Assembly (NCBI GenBank): GCA_041581135.1
Contig: JBFGCM010000118.1
Coordinates: 1 to 8,713, forward strand
Source: JBFGCM01 sp041581135
GTDB taxonomy: Bacteria; Actinomycetota; Acidimicrobiia; Spongiisociales; UBA5794
Direction: 5' to 3'
DNA: 8,713 nt
Positions 1 through 6,148 of this stretch are shown one piece after another. The notes beneath the pieces were generated by a model. That model made no database searches. It was not told where the DNA came from and saw only the letters and a list, made by a program, of their open reading frames with translations. Position 1 is the first letter of the stretch. Each line of letters starts with the position of its first letter. Both the position numbers and the translations under genes were made by a program.

Positions 1-1
1 C

Positions 2-2977
2 ACCGCCGCCTGGCAGCACGTCATCGATCGCCATGCCCCGCTGCGTTCCTTGCTCACCTGGGAGGGCCGCGACCAGCCGCTCCAGATCGTGCGCCGGACC
101 GTGACGCCCGACTGGAAGCTCGAGGATTGGCGGGACCGCGCCGACTCGGACGAGGCACTGGAGGAGTTCCTGGAGCGCGACCGTAGTGCGGGCTTCGCCC
201 TGGACGAGGCCCCTCTCATGCGCTTCGCCCTGTTCCGCCTCGCCGCCGACGCCCACCGGTTCGTGTGGAGCCACCACCACATCGTGGTCGACGGGTGGTC
301 GCTTGGTCTGGTCCTCGCCGAGGTGTTCGCCGCCTACGAAGCCATCACTGCGGGAGCCGAGCCGGCGCTCCCGCCGGCTCCGCCCTACCGGGACTACGTG
401 CGATGGCTCAAGGCGTACGACACCGCTCCCGCCGAGGCGTTCTGGCGACGCGAACTCGATGGCTTCACGAGTCCTACGCCGTTGGCGATGCAGGAGCAGC
501 CCGCAGCCGAGCGGTGGGCAGAGCGCCACGCCGAGCTCACGGTCCGAATGACGACCGGAGCCACCGACCGGCTCACTGAGTTCGCCCGAGCGGCGGGCCT
601 CACGGTGAACACCGTCATGCGCGGGGCGTGGGCGCTGGTGCTGAGCCGATACAGCGGCACCGACGATGTCGTGTTCGGGGCCACCCTGGCGGGGCGTCCG
701 CCCGAGCTCGAAGGCTCCTTGGAGATGGTCGGCTTGTTCATCAACACCCTGCCGGTGCGGATAGGGGTGGCTCCCGACGCCACCGTGGCCGATTGGCTGC
801 GCTCCATCCAGGAGTGGCAGGTGCGGGCGGTGCCGTTCGAATCCACGCCGCTCGTTCAGGTGCAGGCGTGGAGCGAGATCCCGGCCGGTGAGCCCATCTT
901 CGAGTCGTTGCTGGCGTTCGAGAACGTGCCGGTGTCCCAAGCGGTCACGCCGAGTCTGGCGACGAGCGACGTCCGCTACCTGCAGCGGAGCAACTATCCG
1001 CTCGCCGTCCTCGTCCTGCCGGGCGCCGAGTACGAGCTCACATTCCTCTACGACGTCGATCGGTTCCACGCCGAAGTCGTCGAGAGGATGGCCCACCAGC
1101 TGCTCCACGTGCTCGACGAGATGACAAAGGCACCCGACCGACCCCTCGCCGAGGTGGCGCTGTTTCCGGCCGCAGAGCTCGACGAGATGCTCGTCTCCTG
1201 GAACGCCACCAGGGCGGAGTACCCATCCGACAGCACGATCCACCAGCTCGTCGCCAAAGCAGCAGCCGAGTCACCCGATGCGGTCGCCGTCGTGGGACCT
1301 GCCGGGTCGCTCAGCTATGGAGAGCTGATGGCACGGGCCGAAGTGGTCGCCGACCAGGTGCGAGGCCTCGGGGTCGGCCGGGGCGACCGTGTGGGCATCT
1401 GTCTGGACCGCTCCCCCGCCGTGATCGTGGCTCTGCTGGGAGTGGTGCGCGCCGGCGCCGCGTATGTGCCGCTGGATCCCGGTCTGCCGGTCGATCGCAT
1501 CTCCCTGTTGCTCGACGACACATCGGCCCGCGCCCTCATCGCGGGAGCAGATACACCCCCGGTGTCACCCGCGGTTCCCCTCATCGCCCTCGACGCGCTC
1601 GGCACGCCCACCACTCCGCGCCCCGGAGACTCGCCGGTGCCTGAAAGCGCCGACCCCACGCCCGACGATCTCGCCTACGTGCTGTACACGTCGGGCTCCA
1701 CCGGGATCCCCAAGGGCGTGGCGGTCACCCACCGCAACCTCGTCAACTCGACCCATGCCCGACTCGATGTCTATGGCGGCCCGGTGAGCACGTTCTTGCT
1801 GCTGTCGCCGTTCATCTTCGACAGCTCGGTGGTCGGCATCTTCTCCACGCTCACCCAAGGCGGCACCCTCGTGTTGCCCGGATCGCGCATGGAGCAGGAC
1901 GTCAACCATCTGGCCGAGCTCATCGCGACCCACCGCGTGACGCACACGCTGGCGCTTCCCACGCTGTATGGATTGCTCCTCGAGCTGGCCGAGCCGGCCA
2001 AGCTCGACTCCCTCGAGCTGGTGATGGTGGCGGGAGAGCCCTGCCCGCCGCACCTGGTGAGCGCCCATTTCGCCGTGTTGCCGAACACGAAACTCGCCAA
2101 CGAGTACGGGCCGACAGAAGCAACCGTGTGGTGCACCGTGCACCACATGACACCGGCCGATGGCGTCGCACGCCGGGTGCCCATCGGCCGTCCCATCGCC
2201 AACACCCAGGCGTACATCCTCGATGCGGCCGGGCGTCCTTCGCCCGTCGGCGTTCCCGGCGAGCTCCACATCGGCGGTGTCAACCTCGCCCAGGGCTACC
2301 ACAACCGACCCGACGTCACCGCCGCCCAGTTCGTGACCCGCGAGCTGCCCGGCGTCGGAACGCAGCGGCTGTACCGCACTGGTGACGTGGCCCGGTGGCG
2401 ACCGGACGGCACCGTCGACTTGCTGGGACGCCTCGATCACCAGATCAAGATTCGGGGTCAACGCATCGAGCTCGGCGAGATCGAGATGGTGCTGCGCACC
2501 CATCCCCATGTTCGGGATGCCGTGGTGGTGCTGGACGGTCCCGACGTGCTGGTCGCCTACACCGAGGGCGCCGACGATCCGGAGGCGCTGCGCGCTCATC
2601 TCCGGGCGAATCTGCCGGATGCCATGGTCCCGGCGCACATCGTCTGCCTCGCCGACCTGCCTCGTGGTAGCACCGGCAAAGTGGATCGGAGCGCATTGCC
2701 GGAGACTCCACCACAGGCGGTCGCCGAGCCCGAGTACGTCGCACCGGCTACCGATCTGGAGCAGCGGCTGGCCGGCATCTGGGCGGCCGTCCTCGACGTG
2801 GACCGGGTCGGGGCGACCGACAACTTCTTCTCGCTGGGCGGCGACTCCATCTCCAGCATCCGTGTCATCGCCCAGGCCCACAAGCACGGCATCGCCGTGA
2901 CCCCGAAACAGTTCTTCGATCATCCCACCGTTGCCGGTCTCGCTTCCGTGGCATCAGGGGCCGAATCGGTGGGGTGA
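2..2977 (+). CDS. Non-ribosomal peptide synthetase, C-terminal C-A-T module (5' partial)
   Basis: Selects, activates and condenses one amino acid onto a peptide or acyl chain held on carrier domains; cytoplasmic. The frame is open from base 2, so the TTG at 50 is not the start; the window opens near condensation core motif C2 (WQHVIDRHAPLR). The condensation domain runs to about 1150: HHIVVDG at 275-295, GLFINTLPVR near 730-760, then PFESTPL. The adenylation domain follows (about 1240-2700): TSGSTGIPKG at 1688-1717, FIFDSS at 1811, NEYGPTE at 2099-2119, YRTGD near 2370, the IRGQRIELGEIE hinge near 2452, and the catalytic Lys of STGK near 2675. The carrier domain has LGGDS, with its phosphopantetheine Ser at 2846-2848. 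The protein ends about 40 residues later with no thioesterase, reductase or epimerase. All catalytic motifs are intact. The missing N-terminal part is at least about 45 residues and may include more modules. The family call is certain; the product is unknown. Confidence 0.96.
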   Translation, partial: TAAWQHVIDRHAPLRSLLTWEGRDQPLQIVRRTVTPDWKLEDWRDRADSDEALEEFLERDRSAGFALDEAPLMRFALFRLAADAHRFVWSHHHIVVDGWSLGLVLAEVFAAYEAITAGAEPALPPAPPYRDYVRWLKAYDTAPAEAFWRRELDGFTSPTPLAMQEQPAAERWAERHAELTVRMTTGATDRLTEFARAAGLTVNTVMRGAWALVLSRYSGTDDVVFGATLAGRPPELEGSLEMVGLFINTLPVRIGVAPDATVADWLRSIQEWQVRAVPFESTPLVQVQAWSEIPAGEPIFESLLAFENVPVSQAVTPSLATSDVRYLQRSNYPLAVLVLPGAEYELTFLYDVDRFHAEVVERMAHQLLHVLDEMTKAPDRPLAEVALFPAAELDEMLVSWNATRAEYPSDSTIHQLVAKAAAESPDAVAVVGPAGSLSYGELMARAEVVADQVRGLGVGRGDRVGICLDRSPAVIVALLGVVRAGAAYVPLDPGLPVDRISLLLDDTSARALIAGADTPPVSPAVPLIALDALGTPTTPRPGDSPVPESADPTPDDLAYVLYTSGSTGIPKGVAVTHRNLVNSTHARLDVYGGPVSTFLLLSPFIFDSSVVGIFSTLTQGGTLVLPGSRMEQDVNHLAELIATHRVTHTLALPTLYGLLLELAEPAKLDSLELVMVAGEPCPPHLVSAHFAVLPNTKLANEYGPTEATVWCTVHHMTPADGVARRVPIGRPIANTQAYILDAAGRPSPVGVPGELHIGGVNLAQGYHNRPDVTAAQFVTRELPGVGTQRLYRTGDVARWRPDGTVDLLGRLDHQIKIRGQRIELGEIEMVLRTHPHVRDAVVVLDGPDVLVAYTEGADDPEALRAHLRANLPDAMVPAHIVCLADLPRGSTGKVDRSALPETPPQAVAEPEYVAPATDLEQRLAGIWAAVLDVDRVGATDNFFSLGGDSISSIRVIAQAHKHGIAVTPKQFFDHPTVAGLASVASGAESVG

Positions 2978-2987
2978 GAAGGATTCC

Positions 2988-3011
2988 GCCGGTTGGCCCG
3001 GACCCACCGGC
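2988..3011. terminator. GC hairpin between convergent genes, candidate terminator
   Basis: An inverted repeat of 9 bp with one mismatch (GCCGGTTGG and CCCACCGGC) surrounds a 6-base loop. It lies 11 bases after the synthetase stop and 18 bases beyond the stop of the opposing gene, so it could serve both. There is no T-run on either side, so it is not a classical intrinsic terminator; in high-GC bacteria such stems are nevertheless common at gene ends. Inferred from position and pairing only. Confidence 0.4.
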
Positions 3012-3028
3012 ACCCGGGGGGCCTGCGA

Positions 3029-3637
3029 TCAGCGAGTCAGTCGCTTCTTGACGCGTCTCAGCACATCCTTGGCCTCCCGGCCCAGGTAGCCGGCCGCCCC
3101 GACGACGTCGCCGACGGCCGATGACTGGACCACCGTGATCCGGTGCTTGGTGGCCCCGACGTGGGTCTGGATCCGTCGCTCGGAGAGGGTGCGCATCGGC
3201 CCGAAGCCCGCCCCGGTCTTGATGATCACCAGCGCCTCGTGCTGCTCGTCGGCGTGGATGATCCCGTCGTAGGCGACGGTGAACGTGGAGGGCACCGCCC
3301 CCGTGGGCACATCGACCCGCAGATCGACGATGAGATAGGTGTAGGCCGGCCTTGCCAGCACCCGATGTGCCCCGAATTCCAGGCGCCACCCATCGTCGAT
3401 CGTGAGGTGATCGGCGACGTAGTCGGTGAAGCGACCGCGGTTGGCGTCCAGCCAGGCCAACGCGCCGGCCTCGTCGGTCGGGATAGAAGTGTCCAGCAAC
3501 CCGACGAGCGCCGACACCGGGAACTGGACGTTGCCGGCGAGCTCATTCGCACCGACGTGGAGCGTCACGTAGCTGTGGGTTCCGGAGTGTCCGTGCGCGA
3601 CCCGCCGCGGCGCCCACCAAGCCCTGACTCGATTCAT
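3029..3637 (-). CDS. Soluble protein resembling the N-terminal domain of HupE/UreJ_2-type proteins
   Basis: Function unknown. The 202 residues read as a compact beta-rich domain: a histidine-rich start (HGHSGTHSYVTLHV, residues 15-28), QFPVSAL (38-44), WRLEF (84-88), a long strand region ending VAYDGIIHADEQHEALVII (121-139), and RTLSER near 150. From memory, this order matches the extracytoplasmic N-terminal domain of HupE/UreJ_2 membrane proteins (short HxxxS/T start, PxxxL, FxVxYDxIxH, xHxALVxI). There, a multi-helix membrane domain normally follows; here the chain ends in a basic helix (AKDVLRRVKKRLTR). No signal peptide or membrane segment is visible, so as annotated it would stay in the cytoplasm. 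The start is supported by AGGTGG seven bases upstream. The gene is convergent with the synthetase and divergent from the sulfotransferase. The coding call is strong; the family assignment is moderate and unsearched. Confidence 0.8.
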   Translation of the reverse strand: MNRVRAWWAPRRVAHGHSGTHSYVTLHVGANELAGNVQFPVSALVGLLDTSIPTDEAGALAWLDANRGRFTDYVADHLTIDDGWRLEFGAHRVLARPAYTYLIVDLRVDVPTGAVPSTFTVAYDGIIHADEQHEALVIIKTGAGFGPMRTLSERRIQTHVGATKHRITVVQSSAVGDVVGAAGYLGREAKDVLRRVKKRLTR

Positions 3638-3644
3638 CGTCCTC

Positions 3645-3650
3645 CCACCT
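3645..3650 (-). promoter_or_regulatory. Ribosome binding site of the HupE-like gene
   Basis: On the minus strand the bases before the ATG read AGGTGGGAGGACG. AGGTGG sits seven bases from the start codon, a good Shine-Dalgarno match, and fixes the start at 3637. Confidence 0.6.
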
Positions 3651-3677
3651 CGACCTCACCGAACCGCCGACCCGGAC

Positions 3678-3683
3678 ACGCTA
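3678..3683 (-). promoter_or_regulatory. Candidate -10 box for the HupE-like gene
   Basis: Minus-strand TAGCGT fits the TAnnnT pattern of actinobacterial -10 boxes. Transcription would begin near 3671, giving a leader of about 34 bases that contains the ribosome binding site. No convincing -35 box is found at the usual distance, and a TAnnnT match in a 142-bp gap can easily arise by chance. Confidence 0.3.
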
Positions 3684-3732
3684 CACGTCGCCACCTCGCA
3701 ATCGGCCGAGATGGCTCCGCATCGCGCAAGGC

Positions 3733-3738
3733 TAAGGT
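3733..3738 (+). promoter_or_regulatory. Candidate -10 box before the sulfotransferase
   Basis: TAAGGT is followed by six bases and then an ATG at 3745. This is the spacing expected for a leaderless transcript whose first base is the A of ATG. That ATG opens a 12-codon ORF, not the sulfotransferase frame. No clear -35 box is seen. Position and consensus support it; it is not proven. Confidence 0.4.
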
Positions 3739-3744
3739 CGCCGG

Positions 3745-3783
3745 ATGGGGACACCACCGGCGGGCACGCCTCCGCGCTCATGA
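3745..3783 (+). CDS. Possible 12-codon leader ORF overlapping the sulfotransferase start
   Basis: Reads MGTPPAGTPPRS and stops at a TGA that overlaps the chosen sulfotransferase ATG as ATGA. Its own ATG is six bases after a TAAGGT box, so it could be translated from a leaderless mRNA and hand ribosomes to the sulfotransferase, which has no visible Shine-Dalgarno sequence of its own. The peptide is Pro/Gly/Thr-rich with no recognisable function, so any role would be through coupling. It could be chance, or the sulfotransferase could start elsewhere. Low confidence as a real coding unit. Confidence 0.3.
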   Translation: MGTPPAGTPPRS

Positions 3784-4679
3784 AGCACTGCGTCGCCGTG
3801 TTCGGTCCCGGTCGCTCGGGGACATCGCTCACGATGAGACTCCTCGCCGAGGTGGGCCTGCAGCTCTCCGCCGAGTTGGTGCCGGCGTCGGAGGCCAATC
3901 CCGACGGGCACTTCGAAGACGTGCAGATCCGCGATGTCCAGCAGCGCTTCATGAAGTCGCTCTCGCTGTCGCCCTATCTGCCGCGACCGGCCGGCTGGAG
4001 GGAGTCGCCGGACTATCGCACGGCGGTCCGACATCTCACGGAGCTCGTCGCCGCCGCGAATCGCCGACACGACGGGGTGTGGGGGTTCAAGGACCCACGC
4101 ACGTGTGTGCTCTGGCCGCTGTGGCAGGAGGTGTGGGCTGCAATCGGAATCGAAGCACGACCGGTCTTCTGCGTTCGAGAGGGCACGGCGGTCATCAACT
4201 CGATGATGGCCACCTACGGCCTCTCCCAGGACGTTGCGGAGGGCATCTACGTCTATCGCATCTTCCACAGCCTCCAGGACGTCACCGAGGGCTGGTTCTT
4301 CGTGCAGTACCCCGAGTGGCGTCGTACGCCGGCAGCCCAACTGGCCGAGCTTGCGACGTACTGCGGACTGGGTACCGACGGGGCCGATCACGAGAGCGTG
4401 GTCGCATCCGTCTACCGACCCGAGCTCGAGCGCCACTCCACGGGGGCCTCGCTCGCCGTCTCGGGCCTGGTGTCCGAGGCCGACGAGCTGCTCGCTCAAT
4501 GCTCCGGCATGAGCTACGACCAAGGGCAGATCGACGCCTGGTGTGCCTCGGTGGAACGGAGGATGGCCGACTTCGGATTCGTGTTTGCCGGCGTCACACG
4601 CCTGGCGGCCGACCGGAAGCAGAGGCAGACCTCCTGGCGGCGCGTCGTCCGCCGGGGCGTGGATCGACTGCGCCGCTGA
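3780..4679 (+). CDS. PAPS-dependent sulfotransferase family protein
   Basis: Predicted to transfer a sulfuryl group from PAPS to a hydroxyl or amine acceptor, cytoplasmic. The protein is 299 residues from this ATG. The 5'-phosphosulfate-binding loop is FGPGRSGTS (residues 8-16). GFKDPRT lies at 102-108. The 3'-phosphate motif has the canonical R-then-S spacing of eight (Arg133 in CVREG, Ser141). FVQYPEW (174-180), followed by a helix ending in CGLG, corresponds to the family's late YEdL...L.FLGL region. The frame is open back to ATG 3711, but the fold begins right after 3780, and 3780 overlaps the stop of a short upstream ORF. The tail is strongly basic (WRRVVRRGVDRLRR). Divergent from the HupE-like gene; convergent with the GT1 gene, with only nine bases between stops. 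Neighbouring glycosyltransferases point to a glycan or glycopeptide acceptor, which is inference. Confidence 0.88.
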   Translation: MKHCVAVFGPGRSGTSLTMRLLAEVGLQLSAELVPASEANPDGHFEDVQIRDVQQRFMKSLSLSPYLPRPAGWRESPDYRTAVRHLTELVAAANRRHDGVWGFKDPRTCVLWPLWQEVWAAIGIEARPVFCVREGTAVINSMMATYGLSQDVAEGIYVYRIFHSLQDVTEGWFFVQYPEWRRTPAAQLAELATYCGLGTDGADHESVVASVYRPELERHSTGASLAVSGLVSEADELLAQCSGMSYDQGQIDAWCASVERRMADFGFVFAGVTRLAADRKQRQTSWRRVVRRGVDRLRR

Positions 4680-4688
4680 TCGGGTCGG

Positions 4689-6077
4689 TCAGTCCTCCGA
4701 GCTCAGCAGACGCTCCACCGCCACGACCGCTGCGTTGGCCGCCTGACACTCCGCGTACCGGACACGCATCCGCGTTGTGTTGCTGTGGAACTCAGGGTCG
4801 GTGAGGACCTGCTCGATCTTGGCGAACACCGCATCGACGTCGTCGGCCGTCCGATCGCCGCGCAGGCCCAGACCATGGAACACGACGCGTGCCGCAGCCC
4901 CGGGAGTATCTCCGTAGTCGAAGGGATAGACGATCATCGGCACGCCAGAGACGATCGACTCGTTGATGGAGCTGATCCCGGCGTGGTGGATCGCGAGGTC
5001 GGCGTGTTCGAGCACCTCCAGCTGAGGCGCCCACGGAAGCACGCGGACGTTGTCCGGCAGCTCGCCGAACCCGTCGGGACCGAGCCGTCCCCCCAGGCCC
5101 ACCACCAGCTCCCAGTCGGGGCGCCGTCCCACGGCCTCCGTCACCCGGCGGATGAACGCCCCGTCGTCGCCCTCGTGCCACGACCCAAAGCTGCAGTAGA
5201 TGAGCGCGGTCGTGTCACCGGACCGGCGCCGCTCGTACACGGCTTCGAGCTCTTCCGAGATCGCGACCTGGGCGGCGTCTGCGTCCGCCACGCGACGAGC
5301 AGGGTTGAGGAGCGGCCCCACGTAGATGCACACTGCATCCGGCCGGTGCGGCAGCTCGAATTCGAGTGCGTTGACCATGATCGTGGGGAGGTCCCGGTAC
5401 ACGAAGGGGATGAGCCAGTGGTATCTGGCGGTGGCTTCCCGGATCGGGTAGTTCGTGCGCGCCGCGACCCCGCGGAGCACTGAGTACTGGTCGGTTCCCA
5501 CCCGGGTGACCCGTTGCCGCTGATAGCGGAGCCACTTCCACAGCCTGAAACGCAGCCATGCCCATTCGATGCCGAGACGGCTACCCCGCCATCCGCGACC
5601 GGGGACGATGTCGGTGTGCAGTGGTGGCAGGCCGGGTCGTTTCCACAACGACAGCATTGTGGTCCAGACCGCGACGTTCGCGCCCATGCTGCGAGCCACC
5701 ATGATCTCGACCGGCAACTCGATGTCGATGAGGTACAGATCGGCTCGGAAGCGGCACAACCGCTGTTCGAGGGTCTCGAGGTCCAGGGCGTCGACCGCTG
5801 CTTGGCGCCGCTCCTGGACGGTCCGGAGGGTCCGCAACCGGCCGAGGAACGCGACGACCCGACGTACCGGTCCGGGCTTGTCGGCATGGCTCCGTTCCGT
5901 TGTCTCTGCCGGCCCGATGTAGACGTAATCCATGCCCTGGGCCGTGACCCGCTCCCCGATGTCCACCGGGCTGGCGAGCGTCACATCGTGCCCGGCGGCG
6001 CGCAACCGCCGAGCCAGCTCGCAGGTCGCATTGATGCGACCCGCCATGTGGCTGGTGATGATCACGATGCTGGACAT
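4689..6077 (-). CDS. GT1 (UDP-glycosyltransferase-like) glycosyltransferase
   Basis: Likely transfers a sugar from a nucleotide donor to a small molecule, lipid or peptide acceptor; GT-B fold, 462 residues. The N-terminal acceptor half starts IVIITSHMAGRINATCELARRL, with His10 where family members have their catalytic His. The C-terminal donor half has YCSFGSW, then WAPQLEVLEHADLAIHHAG (349-367), SSINESIVSGVPMIVYP, and GDTPGAAARVV, matching the family's PQ...H..HGG...E...GVP...P..DQ..NA..V pattern. The usual DQ/N positions read D-T and A, which may reflect a different donor sugar. I chose the ATG at 6077, not the open upstream ATG at 6110, because GAGGAG precedes 6077 and the first strand begins there. 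Macrolide-, glycopeptide- and glycopeptidolipid-type transferases belong to this family; the substrate here is unknown. Divergent from the deacetylase with a 71-bp gap. Confidence 0.93.
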   Translation of the reverse strand: MSSIVIITSHMAGRINATCELARRLRAAGHDVTLASPVDIGERVTAQGMDYVYIGPAETTERSHADKPGPVRRVVAFLGRLRTLRTVQERRQAAVDALDLETLEQRLCRFRADLYLIDIELPVEIMVARSMGANVAVWTTMLSLWKRPGLPPLHTDIVPGRGWRGSRLGIEWAWLRFRLWKWLRYQRQRVTRVGTDQYSVLRGVAARTNYPIREATARYHWLIPFVYRDLPTIMVNALEFELPHRPDAVCIYVGPLLNPARRVADADAAQVAISEELEAVYERRRSGDTTALIYCSFGSWHEGDDGAFIRRVTEAVGRRPDWELVVGLGGRLGPDGFGELPDNVRVLPWAPQLEVLEHADLAIHHAGISSINESIVSGVPMIVYPFDYGDTPGAAARVVFHGLGLRGDRTADDVDAVFAKIEQVLTDPEFHSNTTRMRVRYAECQAANAAVVAVERLLSSED

Positions 6078-6081
6078 GGGA

Positions 6082-6087
6082 CTCCTC
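6082..6087 (-). promoter_or_regulatory. Ribosome binding site fixing the GT1 start
   Basis: Minus-strand GAGGAG is followed by four bases and the ATG at 6077. It is the best Shine-Dalgarno match in the window and decides against the longer open frame starting at 6110. Confidence 0.65.
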
Positions 6088-6130
6088 GGGTGCATCCGTG
6101 GCACCGGCATGTACCCCAGATCGCCGCCGC

Positions 6131-6140
6131 ACTCTACGAT
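6131..6140. promoter_or_regulatory. Overlapping divergent -10 boxes between GT1 and deacetylase genes
   Basis: The ten bases ACTCTACGAT contain TACGAT on the plus strand (6135-6140) and TAGAGT on the minus strand (6136-6131). Both fit TAnnnT and share the same TA step. The plus box would start a transcript at or within a base or two of the deacetylase ATG at 6149 (leaderless). The minus box would give a leader of about 46 bases carrying the GT1 ribosome binding site. No -35 boxes are obvious. Chance occurrence is possible. Confidence 0.35.
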
Positions 6141-6148
6141 GGCCCGCC

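Noticed and set aside
50..52. TTG as the start of the NRPS gene
   Set aside because: The frame is open to base 2 and encodes the conserved condensation C2 motif upstream of it, so the gene is simply cut by the window edge.
1565..2923. 452-codon open frame antisense to the NRPS
   Set aside because: It mirrors codon positions of a clearly real gene in GC-rich DNA and its translation has no recognisable domain.
3711..3779. N-terminal extension of the sulfotransferase from ATG 3711
   Set aside because: The 23 extra residues are Arg/Gly/Pro-rich without conservation cues, the likely -10 box lies inside them, and the fold starts at 3780.
3143..4804. 553-codon open frame on the plus strand covering the HupE-like gene and the sulfotransferase
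   Set aside because: It runs antisense to one convincing gene and out of frame with another; its low-complexity Arg/Gly/Pro translation is typical of a GC-rich shadow.
6078..6110. N-terminal extension of the GT1 from ATG 6110
   Set aside because: A GAGGAG site directly precedes ATG 6077, where the first beta strand begins.
6098..6148. N-terminal extension of the deacetylase from ATG 6098
   Set aside because: The extension overlaps the GT1 upstream region and the candidate -10 boxes, and has no family-like sequence.
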